This document shows positions 16,039 through 25,242 of a DNA stretch of 64,000 nt, one piece after another. The DNA lies in NCBI GenBank assembly GCA_963677785.2, contig CAXXDH010000003.1, positions 1,116,001 to 1,180,000 of the forward strand, written 5' to 3'. This stretch comes from G963665495 sp963677785. Its GTDB lineage: Bacteria; Desulfobacterota; Desulfovibrionia; Desulfovibrionales; Desulfovibrionaceae. The translations under genes and the position numbers were made by a program. Position 1 is the stretch's first letter. Each line of letters starts with the position of its first letter. The notes beneath the pieces are model-generated. The model saw only the letters and a list, made by a program, of their open reading frames with translations. It did not search any database and had not been told where the DNA came from.

Positions 16039-18525
16039 ATGGCCAGGGAAATTACGCATCCACAAGTTCCAATTGAACAATTACGTTGGCGTATCGCACC
16101 GGAGACCCTTGCCTTCGAGACCACGGACGACCTTGAGCCGCTGGACCGCATTGTCGGCCAGAGCCGCGCGCTGGAGGCCCTGCGTTTCGGCATCGGCATG
16201 CGCAAAAAAGGCTACAACATTTTTGTCACCGGCCAGCCCCGGACAGGCCGCTTGAGCACTGTGAAAACATTGCTCAAAGAACTGCCCGAACCGCAAACCA
16301 GGGCCTGGGACCTGTGTTATGTCTACAACTTCAAAGAAACCGAAGCACCCGTGCTGCTGCGTTTCGAGGCAGGCGGAGGATCTGTTTTCAAGAAGGACAT
16401 CAATGATTTCCTGGAGTCCGTGAAGCGGGAAGTGGGTGAGATATTTGAAAGCCAGGAATACATCCAGCGGAAAAAGGAAATCATGGAAGCGCACGAGCGC
16501 AGGACCAGGGAATTTTTTGTGGCCCTGGAAAAACGGGTCAAAGAATCCGGTTTCGTACTCGTGAACATGAAAGTGGGGCAAACCCAGCGACCTGACGTTG
16601 TGCCGCTTATCGACGAGGAACCCCTGCATATGCTCAATCTGGAAGAGCGTGTGGAAAAAGGACGGTTTCCCCGCGAGGAGTTCGAACAGCTGCAGAAAAC
16701 CCAGAAAGAGCTGAAAGAGGAAATCGACGCCATTTTTCTCGATATCCGCGAACTGCAGAAAGAGGTCAAAAAGAAAAACCAGGAGCTGGACCGCCATTTG
16801 TATCTGACCATGGCCCATGAGTTGTTGCAGCCCTTGCGGGACAAATACGCGGCCAATGAAAAAATCATCCGTCATTTCAACGGCATGCTAGACCATATGG
16901 TGGACAATCTGGATTCGCTGCGGGTCATGGGCCAGCCCCCGCAGGAAGGCCAGATTCCGGGCATGGTGTTCATGGCGCCGCCTCCGGAAATCGTTTTTCA
17001 TCCCTACCAGGTCAACCTGCTGGTGGATAACGCGGATATGGAAGGCGCGCCGGTTATTTTTGAATCCTATCCCACCTACCGCAACCTGTTCGGCAGTATC
17101 GAACGGGTCATGGACCGTACAGGGGTCTGGCATACGGATTTCACCAAGATCAAGGCGGGCTCGTTCATCAAGGCCAACGGGGGCTATCTGGTCATCAACC
17201 TGCTGGACGCCATCATGGAACCGGGTGTCTGGCAGACGCTGAAGCGGGCTTTGAAGACTTCGGAAATCGAAATCCAGACCTTTGACCCATTTTACCTGGT
17301 GACGACCACGGGCGTGAAGCCCGAGCCCATTCCCATGGAGGTCAAGGTCGTGGTTCTGGCGGATCCGCGCCTGTATCAGCTGCTGCAGTATTATGATCCG
17401 GACGTGGCCAAGATTTTCAAGGTGCGGGCGGATTTTGAAAGCTCCATGGACAAGACGGATGAAGCCGCGCAGCAGATAGCCCGTTTTGTTAAAAAAGTCG
17501 TGGACGAGGAAGCATTCAATCCCTTCGACCGTGAGGCGGTGGCGGCCCTGGCCGAGGAAGCCGTACATATGAGCGGCCGCCAGGAGAAATTCACCACGGC
17601 GTTACCGAAGTTGGAGGACATCATCAGCGAAGCGGATTATTTCGCCTCGTTGGATGCTGCCAAGGTGGTTTCGGCCGCCCATGTGCAAAAGGCCCTGGAA
17701 GCGCGGATTTACCGTTCCAATCAGATCGAGGAGCGCATCCAGGAGATGATCGACCGGGGGAGCATTTTTATCGACGTGGACGGCGCCGTTGCCGGGCAGG
17801 TCAACGGCCTGGCCGTCTACAGCCTGGGCGATTACATGTTCGGCAAGCCCAGCCGGATAACCTGCGTCACCTCCATGGGCAAGGAAGGCATCATCAACAT
17901 CGAACGCGAAGCCGACCTTTCGGGTCCCACCCACAACAAGGGCATGTTGATTCTGTCCGGCTACCTGCGCAACAACTTTGCCCAGAACAAGCCCCTGACC
18001 CTGGCCGCTTCCATTGCGTTTGAACAATCCTACGGCGGCGTGGATGGTGATTCGGCTTCTTCCACCGAATTGTACGCCCTGCTTTCCAGTCTGTCGGGCG
18101 TGCCCATCAAGCAGTCCATAGCGGTGACAGGTTCGGTGAACCAGCGCGGCGAGGTGCAGCCCATCGGCGGAGTGAACGAGAAAATCGAGGGGTTTTATCT
18201 GTGCTGCAAGCGCGCGGGGCTTACCGGAAAACAGGGCGTGATGATACCCGAGCCCAACCTCAAGGACCTGATGCTCAAGCAGGAGGTCATCGACGCGGTC
18301 CGGGAAGGCAAATTCTCGATCTGGTCCGTGAAGAACATCAACCAGGGCATCGAGATCCTTACCGGCAAAAAAGCCGGAGAACGCAAAAAAGACGGCAGCT
18401 ATCCCGCCGGAAGCATCAACCAGCTGGTGGATGCCAAATTACTGGAGTACGCTGAAGGCTTGCGTAAATTCGGCGCCAAGGACGACGAGAAAGACGATAG
18501 CAAGAAAGGCGGCGACGCCAAATAG
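16039..18525 (+). CDS. Lon-family protease with AAA_32-type domain
   Basis: This 828-residue protein belongs to the Lon-like family that joins an atypical AAA domain to a Lon protease domain. The N-terminal nucleotide-binding loop reads GQPRTGRLS (residues 65-73), with Arg where classical Lon has the Walker A lysine; related members also use GTGR here. A long coiled coil follows (about 140-290). The protease domain has the Ser-Lys dyad at S672 (VDGDSASS) and K715 (VNEKIEGF). The C-terminus is charged (DDEKDDSKKGGDAK). The start is ATG 16039, because GGAGG at 16029-16033 sits five bases before it and overlaps the earlier in-frame ATG at 16027. Likely role: protein quality control beside Hsp20. 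Confidence 0.88.
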   Translation: MAREITHPQVPIEQLRWRIAPETLAFETTDDLEPLDRIVGQSRALEALRFGIGMRKKGYNIFVTGQPRTGRLSTVKTLLKELPEPQTRAWDLCYVYNFKETEAPVLLRFEAGGGSVFKKDINDFLESVKREVGEIFESQEYIQRKKEIMEAHERRTREFFVALEKRVKESGFVLVNMKVGQTQRPDVVPLIDEEPLHMLNLEERVEKGRFPREEFEQLQKTQKELKEEIDAIFLDIRELQKEVKKKNQELDRHLYLTMAHELLQPLRDKYAANEKIIRHFNGMLDHMVDNLDSLRVMGQPPQEGQIPGMVFMAPPPEIVFHPYQVNLLVDNADMEGAPVIFESYPTYRNLFGSIERVMDRTGVWHTDFTKIKAGSFIKANGGYLVINLLDAIMEPGVWQTLKRALKTSEIEIQTFDPFYLVTTTGVKPEPIPMEVKVVVLADPRLYQLLQYYDPDVAKIFKVRADFESSMDKTDEAAQQIARFVKKVVDEEAFNPFDREAVAALAEEAVHMSGRQEKFTTALPKLEDIISEADYFASLDAAKVVSAAHVQKALEARIYRSNQIEERIQEMIDRGSIFIDVDGAVAGQVNGLAVYSLGDYMFGKPSRITCVTSMGKEGIINIEREADLSGPTHNKGMLILSGYLRNNFAQNKPLTLAASIAFEQSYGGVDGDSASSTELYALLSSLSGVPIKQSIAVTGSVNQRGEVQPIGGVNEKIEGFYLCCKRAGLTGKQGVMIPEPNLKDLMLKQEVIDAVREGKFSIWSVKNINQGIEILTGKKAGERKKDGSYPAGSINQLVDAKLLEYAEGLRKFGAKDDEKDDSKKGGDAK

Positions 18526-18609
18526 CACACCGTTCAGGGTGCGCCTGTCAGCTTCGCTAAGGCGTCAGGCGGGTGGGTGCATCCTGATTACTTTTTGCCA
18601 AGACAAAGG

Positions 18610-19743
18610 TCAGAATTCGTCCCGACCACGGGGGACGCGGATGGTCACGGTGGTGCCCAGTTGTTCGTCAGAACGCATTTCTATTCGCCCTCCCTGGGCT
18701 TCCACAAATAGTTTTGCCGCATAGGTGCCGAGGCCGGTGCCTTTTTCCTTTCCAAAAGTGACGTATTTATCAAAAAAGCGTTCCCGAATGGCTTCGGGGA
18801 CCACTCCTTTGTTCTTGATTGTGACGTGCACTTCCTCTTCGACAGTCATATAGGCAATTTCAACATTTTGGTTTTTGGGAGAGGCTTCCAGGGCATTGGT
18901 GACCAGATTGTTCAGAACTGCGTACCAGAGCAGCTCTTCTCCCTGAATCAGAACAATTTTTCCGGATTCCAGAGGCTGTCCGTCAAGGTATTCGAGGAGC
19001 TGGACGTTTTTCTGCAAGGACTTCATACGCAGCTGTTTACGGACCATGGAGACGAGGCGGATGAGTTCCACGTCTTCGGGCTGAAAATAGTAGGTGCCCC
19101 GTTCGATTTTGTAGACTTCCTGGCTGAGGGTCAGCATGCTCATGATCAACAAGCCGGCTTCTTCGACGGATTCCAGCAATTCCGCCTGGCGGGGCGTCAG
19201 TTTGAGTTTTGCGGCCAGCAATTGCGGCACGCCGAGAATGGTGGTCAGCGGTGACTTGAGGTCGTGGTGCACGATACGCTCCACTTCTTCTCTAAGCCGC
19301 ATGTTTTCCTGCAGCAGAGTGTTCTGTTGCTGCAGTTCGAGCCGGGCCTGCCGCAATTCGATGTGGCTTTTGACCCGGGCTTTGACAATAGGTACGCGAA
19401 AGGGTTTGGCAATGTAATCCACGGCTCCCAGGGAAAAACCCCTGAGTTCGTTTTCCAGCTGATCCAGCGTGGTGATGAAAATGACCGGGATTTCTCGTGT
19501 TTGATCGTTTTCATGGAGCTTGCGGCAGACTTCATAGCCGTCCAGTCCGGGCATGAGCACATCCAGCAGGATAAGCGCCGGACTGGCGGTCAGCGCGAGC
19601 TGCAGACCCTGGTCGCCGCTGAGGGCGATGCTGTAGCGGTACGCCTCGCCCAGGATATCCATGAGCAACTGCGTATTGACCTGGTCATCGTCGATGATCA
19701 GGATTCGGGGTTTTTCCAGTTGATCAGGCATGGGTGTTGTCAT
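18610..19743 (-). CDS. response regulator-histidine kinase (REC-HisKA-HATPase)
   Basis: This 377-residue cytoplasmic protein begins with a receiver domain (residues 12-130: IIDDD, phospho-acceptor Asp in ILLDVLMPG, Lys in IAKPF). A short coiled coil follows, then a histidine kinase core with H-box VHHDLKSPLTT near 160, N-box LNNLVTNALEAS and G2 box GTGLGTYAAKLF. It is therefore both a receiver and a kinase, and probably relays signal from the hybrid kinase encoded just upstream. Its start overlaps the end of that kinase gene by 20 bases, indicating translational coupling. No DNA-binding output domain is present, so the final output lies elsewhere. Confidence 0.9.
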   Translation of the reverse strand: MTTPMPDQLEKPRILIIDDDQVNTQLLMDILGEAYRYSIALSGDQGLQLALTASPALILLDVLMPGLDGYEVCRKLHENDQTREIPVIFITTLDQLENELRGFSLGAVDYIAKPFRVPIVKARVKSHIELRQARLELQQQNTLLQENMRLREEVERIVHHDLKSPLTTILGVPQLLAAKLKLTPRQAELLESVEEAGLLIMSMLTLSQEVYKIERGTYYFQPEDVELIRLVSMVRKQLRMKSLQKNVQLLEYLDGQPLESGKIVLIQGEELLWYAVLNNLVTNALEASPKNQNVEIAYMTVEEEVHVTIKNKGVVPEAIRERFFDKYVTFGKEKGTGLGTYAAKLFVEAQGGRIEMRSDEQLGTTVTIRVPRGRDEF

Positions 19744-22702
19744 TTTTTACGGCAGGACTTGCATTGCGGAGTTGCAGCAGTTGACGCAACAACGTTCCGG
19801 CGCTGGGAAAGTCAAAACGTTGCGCCGCATGTTGAATCTCTGCCAGCAACGCGCGTTGCGGATCGTTTTGCATACTGCTCTCGAGGCGTTTGATGAGCGC
19901 CAGGGACTCCGGATCCGCTTCCTGCAGCAGATCGGACAATTTGGAAATCAACGCCTCGGGCTGTTCGGAATCGCCGTTTTTACCGGCCAGCAATGGTTGT
20001 GTTTTGTCAAGCTGGTGCTCTTTCACATAACGGGCGGCAGCGTCAAGGGTTTTGCGCAATACCAGGACAAGGGCTGCAAACAGCTCCTGCGCCTGCGGTT
20101 GCTCAGAACGCAACGCGCGTTCCAATTGGACGGAAACCGCGTGCAGCTGCCGGGCTTCCAGATTGGCCGCCGATCCTTTCAGACCATGCAGTCTTTGCAG
20201 GAGCTCATCCGGCGATTGCGGATCACCCGCAGCAAACAGTTGTTCGAGCAGCTCCTGTTCATTATGATGGGTTTGGCAGAACAAATCCAGGATGTGGCTG
20301 CACTTAGCCGTATCGCCGCGCACTTTTTCCAGCAGTTCGGGCAGATCGATAACGGGCAGGTCCGGCGTATCGACGGACATATCCGGGTGTCCGGCTTTGT
20401 AGTCTGTTGGAAAATCTGGCTCTTGAACGGCCAATGCGCCATCAGGAGCGAACCATTTTGCCAGCATGGCGAACAGGTCGGTTTGGTTTATCGGCTTGGC
20501 GAGATAATCGTTCATGCCCGCTTCCAGACATTTGTGCTGATCCTCGTATCTGGCATGGGCTGTAAGGGCGATGATGGGAAGCAGCTGCAAACGGCGGTCT
20601 TTCCGAATGTTTCGGGTGGCTTCCAGTCCGTCCATCACGGGCATTTGCACATCCATCAGCACCAGATCAAAGGTGTTGGTCTGAGCTTTGCCGACGCCGG
20701 CGAGGCCGTTGACAGCCGTATCGACTTCCACGCCGCTGCCTTCGAACATGGCGCAGATAACAACGCGATTGACGGGGTTGTCCTCCACCAGCAGAATCCG
20801 CATTCCCTGGAGTGAACCTCTGGTCTGCGTTAAAATAGCTCCTTGGGAGAGATCCGGAGAAACGTCGGAGACTTTTCCGAAAGCCTCCAGAATACCCTGA
20901 TAGACGCTTCCGTACGTCAAGGGTTTGATGATGGTTGCGGATACGAGCGGATCTGTGTCGGCTGTTTCCACAGGGGCTGCCGTCAAAATGACGGGACAGG
21001 AAACCGCTGCTTTGCGCAGGGCCTGCAAAGCCTCCAGGATATCGGCGTCAGGAAGGGTTTGATCCAGAAAAACGAGATCGTATTTGCTGCCGACCTCCAG
21101 TGCTTTCAGTGCCTGTTGCAGGTTGAATGCAATATCGCTCCTACACCCCAGGTCCGTGAGCAAGTCTCCCAGCGTACGGGCCGCTGCCGGGTGGTCTTCG
21201 ACAACAAGAATATGCAATTCTTCAAGCCTTGCCGGCAACTGTGGAGAAGCTGCGTCAGTGGCTTTGACGGTAAAGGAAAGCGTAAAGGAAAAGGTGGTAC
21301 GGTTTCCGTTGCTGCCTGAGGAACTGCTTACTTTGATCTGTCCGCCCATTTTTCGGACAAGTTTGTCGGAGATGGTCAGCCCGAGCCCGGAGCCGCCGTA
21401 TTGGCGCGTGGTGGAGCTGTCTGCCTGTGTAAACGCCTTGAAGAGCTTTTCCATTTTGTTCGCCGGAATGCCGATGCCCGTATCTGATACGGCGAAAGCC
21501 ACGGCAAGAGTATCGTCGGAGGTCTGTTCGGCGAGCACAGCGAGCACTACCTCGCCTTCATGCGTGAATTTGAGCGCATTGCCGAGCAGATTCGTCAGGA
21601 CCTGTTCCAGCCGGAGCTGGTCGCCTTGCAACAGGGGCAGCTTGGAGGGGCGCAGTTCCATCACGAGTTCCAGGCCTTTCTGGGCTGCGGTGTAGGCGAA
21701 AATACCGGCCATTTTATCAAGCACTTCCGAAAGATTCAGATCGGAATTATCCAAATCCAGACGTCCGGCTTCGATTTTGGAAAAATCGAGGATGTCGTTG
21801 ATAAGCAGGAGCAGGTTTGCGGAAGAGGTTTCGATGGTGTTCAAAAAGGCTTTGAGCCTGGGCGAACACTTCTGTCTGCGCGCCAGTCCGGTCAGTCCGA
21901 TGATGGCGTTCAAAGGCGTTCGCAATTCGTGACTCATATTGGCGAGAAATTCGCTTTTTGCTCTGTTGGCGGCCACGGCGATTTCCTTGGCGGCGCGCAA
22001 TTCCTTTGTCCGTGCATCCACCAGAGACTGGAGATTGTCCTGGTGTTGCAGCAGTTCGTTTTTGCGGCGCTGCAGAAACAGCCGCATGCTGTTGAACGAG
22101 CGGTTGAATTCGCCGATTTCATCATTTGTGGGCTTGGGCAGGCGCAGGTCGAAATCACCGTCGACAATGGCCCTGACAGCTTTCAGCAGGCTTCGCAAGG
22201 GGCGGGCTATCCAGATTTCGCCGTACAGAATGCTCAACAGGGTCGTTCCGCTGAGAACGGCAAAGAGTATCAGGACGAGTCGTTTGAACTTGTGCGTTTT
22301 CTGTTCGATCAAATCCTGGATATCAATATGCACAATGATTCGGCCGAGTGCATCGCCTTCAAAACTGATTTCCTGCTGCACCAGATCCGGTGCGGAGATA
22401 TTTTGCATAATCGAATGCAAAGGGTAGAGCTGCTGGCCGGAAGCATTGATAAGTGTAACGCCGAGCCATTTTGGATGATTTTTCTGAAGCACATCCAGGG
22501 TGTTGTAGACTTTTGCCAGATCTCCGGAAAGCAGGTCGGGCACCAAGGCCAGGCTGAGCAGTTCGAGGTAGTTTTGTTCATTCTGGATAAGGTTGCGGCG
22601 TTCTTCCACGATATAATCCGGCAGCCAGCTCAGTTGAATGAACAGAGCTGCAGCGCTCAGAAAGAGTACGTACGGGATGAGTAGTTTCAGACGTAGACTC
22701 AC
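19724..22702 (-). CDS. hybrid sensor histidine kinase (TM-HAMP-HisKA-HATPase-REC-REC-HPt)
   Basis: This 992-residue BarA-like kinase is membrane-anchored. A first helix lies at residues 8-30, a periplasmic domain of about 110 residues follows, then a second helix near 145-162 and a HAMP linker. The kinase core has the H-box ANMSHELRTPLNAIIG near 256, the N-box LTNLLGNALKFTHEG and G boxes DTGIGIP and GSGLGL. Two receivers follow (Asp in VFLDQTLPD and in VLMDVQMPVMDG), then an HPt domain with LHGLKGSAAN. The layout predicts a His-Asp-His-Asp relay. The binding-protein gene ends 7 bases before it and the REC-kinase gene overlaps its end, so all three form one operon. Confidence 0.93.
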   Translation of the reverse strand: MSLRLKLLIPYVLFLSAAALFIQLSWLPDYIVEERRNLIQNEQNYLELLSLALVPDLLSGDLAKVYNTLDVLQKNHPKWLGVTLINASGQQLYPLHSIMQNISAPDLVQQEISFEGDALGRIIVHIDIQDLIEQKTHKFKRLVLILFAVLSGTTLLSILYGEIWIARPLRSLLKAVRAIVDGDFDLRLPKPTNDEIGEFNRSFNSMRLFLQRRKNELLQHQDNLQSLVDARTKELRAAKEIAVAANRAKSEFLANMSHELRTPLNAIIGLTGLARRQKCSPRLKAFLNTIETSSANLLLLINDILDFSKIEAGRLDLDNSDLNLSEVLDKMAGIFAYTAAQKGLELVMELRPSKLPLLQGDQLRLEQVLTNLLGNALKFTHEGEVVLAVLAEQTSDDTLAVAFAVSDTGIGIPANKMEKLFKAFTQADSSTTRQYGGSGLGLTISDKLVRKMGGQIKVSSSSGSNGNRTTFSFTLSFTVKATDAASPQLPARLEELHILVVEDHPAAARTLGDLLTDLGCRSDIAFNLQQALKALEVGSKYDLVFLDQTLPDADILEALQALRKAAVSCPVILTAAPVETADTDPLVSATIIKPLTYGSVYQGILEAFGKVSDVSPDLSQGAILTQTRGSLQGMRILLVEDNPVNRVVICAMFEGSGVEVDTAVNGLAGVGKAQTNTFDLVLMDVQMPVMDGLEATRNIRKDRRLQLLPIIALTAHARYEDQHKCLEAGMNDYLAKPINQTDLFAMLAKWFAPDGALAVQEPDFPTDYKAGHPDMSVDTPDLPVIDLPELLEKVRGDTAKCSHILDLFCQTHHNEQELLEQLFAAGDPQSPDELLQRLHGLKGSAANLEARQLHAVSVQLERALRSEQPQAQELFAALVLVLRKTLDAAARYVKEHQLDKTQPLLAGKNGDSEQPEALISKLSDLLQEADPESLALIKRLESSMQNDPQRALLAEIQHAAQRFDFPSAGTLLRQLLQLRNASPAVKNDNTHA

Positions 22703-22709
22703 CGTAATC

Positions 22710-23548
22710 TCACTTGGTTATGTAAAAATTTTCCAAATGCAGGGAATTAAGGGGCTGATACTCCTCCAGGCGTGTTTCGCCTATGCGGGAAATGGGCACC
22801 TTGGCCAGCAGAGAGGCTCCTTCCGGGCTGCTTCCCAATTCTAGAAAAGCCTTTTGCACGGCAAGTTGTACGTTTTCAGGCACGCGCGGGTGCGCGACAA
22901 TGGGATGCGGCGGGACCTTGCGCGTACGGTACAGGATCCGCAACGCTTCGCGTATTTCGGGTTTTTGCTGGTCAAAAGTCTGCTGAACACCCCCGCCCGC
23001 ATCCACCTGTTTCAGGAAGACGTTGAGATATACGGAGGTATGGCTTTTCACGTAGCGGGGTATGATGGTGATACCGAAAGTTCGCTGGAATTCGGCTCTG
23101 GGCATCATGCTGGCTCCCAGGGCATTGGGAGCGGGAAAGGCTAGGGTTTTTCCGTTCAAGTCGCGGATGTTGGTAATGGGACTGTCTTTTCTGACGACGA
23201 TAATGCCGAACAATGTGCGGCGTACGTCGCGTAGCAGGGGCAAATAGCCTTGAACCTTGTTGGCCACCAGCAAATGATAGGGGTTCATGTAGGCAAAATC
23301 ATAGGCCCCGTCGATAAAAGCCTTTTCAAATTTCGGAATGGAGGGAGCTCCTTGGAGCGTAAGGGAAACTCCGGCCTTTTTGCCCGCAGCTTCAAGAATG
23401 GGCCGCCAAATGGCCTCTATTTTTTCGGACATCGAATTGGGGAACAACGCCGAAGGTATAATAATCGGCCGTATCGTGAGAGGATTGAGCAAAAACAAAG
23501 CGACAGGAAAGCAAAAACAACGAGAAAAAACGACAGTGATGACCGCAC
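22710..23548 (-). pseudogene. PhnD-like periplasmic binding protein, two apparent frameshifts
   Basis: The C-terminal 245 residues (from EKIEAIWRPILEAAG to ENFYITK) match phosphate/phosphonate-type PhnD binding proteins. The N-terminus is split over three frames. A GTG at 23548 with GGAGGAG upstream begins a signal peptide (MRSSLSFF), but the signal then continues in a second frame (FLLSCRFVFAQSSHD, YTFGVVPQFDVRK) and the body lies in a third. Removing one base from the A6 run at 23525-23530 and one from the T6 run at 23420-23425 (plus-strand) restores a continuous protein. Both shifts are single extra bases in homopolymers, so read error, slippage or real decay are all possible. Position before the kinase suggests a ligand-sensing partner. 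Confidence 0.7.
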
Positions 23549-23681
23549 GTAGCTCCTCCCCACAAGAGTTGAGACTTCAATGATTGAATATACCAACCCG
23601 GGAAAAATGGTGCAAGCAAGAGGCAAAATTACAGGAATGAAAAGGATAGTTCTTTTGATGATAAAAAATAGATATAGATTG

Positions 23682-23689
23682 TGTTTAGT
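23682..23689. repeat. left 8-bp target-site duplication (TGTTTAGT)
   Basis: It directly abuts the left inverted repeat of the insertion sequence and is identical to 25052-25059. Confidence 0.92.
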
Positions 23690-23717
23690 GGTTCTTCGAC
23701 GAAACATGTGGAATTCA
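23690..23717 (+). repeat. left terminal inverted repeat of the IS
   Basis: The 28-bp repeat matches the reverse complement of 25024-25051 at 23 of 28 positions. The outer CTTCGACG block and the inner TGTGGAATTCA block are conserved; mismatches cluster in the middle. Confidence 0.92.
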
Positions 23718-23781
23718 GTCTTGTTGACTGCACAACCTAATGCACTGTAGCTAACAACCTCCAAGAAGGAGGTAACCTATT

Positions 23782-25026
23782 GTGAACGCGAACGATCTGC
23801 TGACATTGGGTCTTGGACTGACCGCCCCCTGGAAGGTCGTTGATCAGACGCTGGACCTTGAAAAGACGCCGAGTGAGTTGCGTCTTGATATCCAAGCCGA
23901 ACGGGGATCGCTTTACCCTTGTCCGGAGTGCGGCACACCTTGCAAGGCCCATGATTTCAAAGAATACACTTGGCGTCATCTCAACTTTTTCCAGCACCAC
24001 TGCTTGATCACGGCCAGGGTCCCGCGCGTCCGGTGTGCGCAGCATGGTTTGGGACGGGTTGCAGTGCCTTGGGCGCGTCCCGGCAGCGGTTTCACCCTTC
24101 TTTTTGAGCAGGTGATCATGACGTTGGCGCGGGAAATGCCTGTAGCAACCATTGCGGGCTTCGTGGGCACAACCGACAACAGGCTTTGGCGTGTCATCAA
24201 CCACTATGTCACCGAGGCAATGAAGAAAATTGATCTTCGTAACCTGGAGGCGTTTGGCCTGGATGAAACGTCCTATAAGCGGGGCCACAAGTATGTCACC
24301 GTGTTCATTGACCTGGACCGTGATACCCGGCCCGTTGTTTTCGCCACCATTGGGAAAGGCAAAGAAACTGTCGAACGATTTAAAGCGCATCTGAAGAAAA
24401 AGGGAGGTGCGCCTGATCGGGTGTTGGAAGTCGTGAGTGACATGTCCGGCAGTTTTGTAGGCGCTGTGGGGGAGCATTTCCCAAACGCCGAGATAACGGT
24501 GGATTGGTTCCATGTGGTGCAACTGTTCACGAAAGCCGTGGATGATGTCCGTAAGGCCGAAGCCAGAGACCGTGAGCTGCCTAAAGGGACGAGATGGGGC
24601 GTTCTCAAAGGGCGCGAAACCGCCAAAACACAAACACAAGCTGAAGCGCTTCAGGAGTTGGAGAGTGAGGCATATGCTACTGGAATTGCATATCGAATCA
24701 AGGAACAGCTGCGGTGGATACGGCAAGCGGAAACCAGCCATGCGGCGAAATGGCGGGCGACGAACTTCATCAATTACGCCCGCGAAAAGGTGCAGGACGA
24801 GCCGCTTCTCAGTTCCGTCAGGATCGCGCTGAAAACTTTTGAAAAGCACTTGGATCGTATCCTTTATCGTTGGCGATCATGGCATACAAACGCACGTCTG
24901 GAAGGACTAAACGGTCTATTTCAAGCAGCACGTGCGCGGGCCAGGGGCTATAGAAATCCGGTAAATTTCATAACCATGATCTATCTGAATGCTGCGCCAC
25001 TTGGCGACATCGTTGTCGGAAAATGA
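23782..25026 (+). CDS. tnp: ISL3-family transposase
   Basis: This 414-residue protein is a full-length ISL3-type DDE transposase. An N-terminal zinc-finger-like segment (YPCPECGTPCKAHD, then VRCAQHG) and helix-turn-helix region precede the catalytic core. FGLDETSYKRGHKYVTVFIDLD carries the first Asp, SDMSGSF the second, and the glutamate lies in RLEGLNGLFQ. The start is GTG 23782 with AAGGAGGT seven bases upstream. The stop codon lies inside the right inverted repeat. No truncation or frameshift is seen, so the element may be active. Confidence 0.95.
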   Translation: MNANDLLTLGLGLTAPWKVVDQTLDLEKTPSELRLDIQAERGSLYPCPECGTPCKAHDFKEYTWRHLNFFQHHCLITARVPRVRCAQHGLGRVAVPWARPGSGFTLLFEQVIMTLAREMPVATIAGFVGTTDNRLWRVINHYVTEAMKKIDLRNLEAFGLDETSYKRGHKYVTVFIDLDRDTRPVVFATIGKGKETVERFKAHLKKKGGAPDRVLEVVSDMSGSFVGAVGEHFPNAEITVDWFHVVQLFTKAVDDVRKAEARDRELPKGTRWGVLKGRETAKTQTQAEALQELESEAYATGIAYRIKEQLRWIRQAETSHAAKWRATNFINYAREKVQDEPLLSSVRIALKTFEKHLDRILYRWRSWHTNARLEGLNGLFQAARARARGYRNPVNFITMIYLNAAPLGDIVVGK

Positions 25027-25051
25027 ATTCCACAAGAAACGTCGAAGAGCC
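25024..25051 (+). repeat. right terminal inverted repeat of the IS
   Basis: This is the partner of 23690-23717. Its first three bases form the stop codon of the transposase gene. Confidence 0.92.
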
Positions 25052-25059
25052 TGTTTAGT
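25052..25059. repeat. right 8-bp target-site duplication (TGTTTAGT)
   Basis: It is identical to 23682-23689 and directly abuts the right inverted repeat. Confidence 0.92.
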
Positions 25060-25191
25060 GAAGGAAATACAGTAGGTAATACTGTAAAAATACTTAATAG
25101 TTATCTTATATAGAATATAAAAGTGAAATTAAATAAAACAAAGCAAAAGTTGAATCAGTATATTTATCAATTCGGAATAGCTAAGCGTTTG

Positions 25192-25226
25192 CAAAAAAAA
25201 GGGCCTCGCAGGGGCCCTTTTTTTTG
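25192..25226 (-). terminator. intrinsic terminator after the peroxiredoxin gene
   Basis: GGGCC/GGCCC with a 7-base loop is flanked by an 8-base A-run and an 8-base T-run. It can act in both directions; in the minus direction it lies 17 bases after the peroxiredoxin stop. Confidence 0.85.
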
Positions 25227-25242
25227 CAAGATCAATGGGTGT

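Larger units (their letters stand above)
23690..25051 (+). mobile_element. ISL3-family insertion sequence
   Basis: This 1,362-bp element is bounded by 28-bp terminal inverted repeats (23690-23717 and 25024-25051), identical at 23 of 28 positions and beginning GGTTCTTCGAC and GGCTCTTCGAC. It is flanked on both sides by the same 8-bp sequence TGTTTAGT (23682-23689 and 25052-25059), the target duplication length expected for ISL3. It contains one intact transposase gene. The perfect duplication and open frame suggest a recent insertion into the gap between the PhnD-like gene and the peroxiredoxin gene. Confidence 0.95.

Noticed and set aside
19724..22702. Degenerate kinase, as in the PAS protein
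   Set aside because: H-box, N-box, G boxes, both receiver aspartates and the HPt histidine are all present.
23417..23764. Separate small membrane protein upstream of the PhnD-like gene
   Set aside because: Its hydrophobic part is explained as the signal peptide of the frameshifted binding protein; the rest is out-of-frame sequence and overlaps the IS end.
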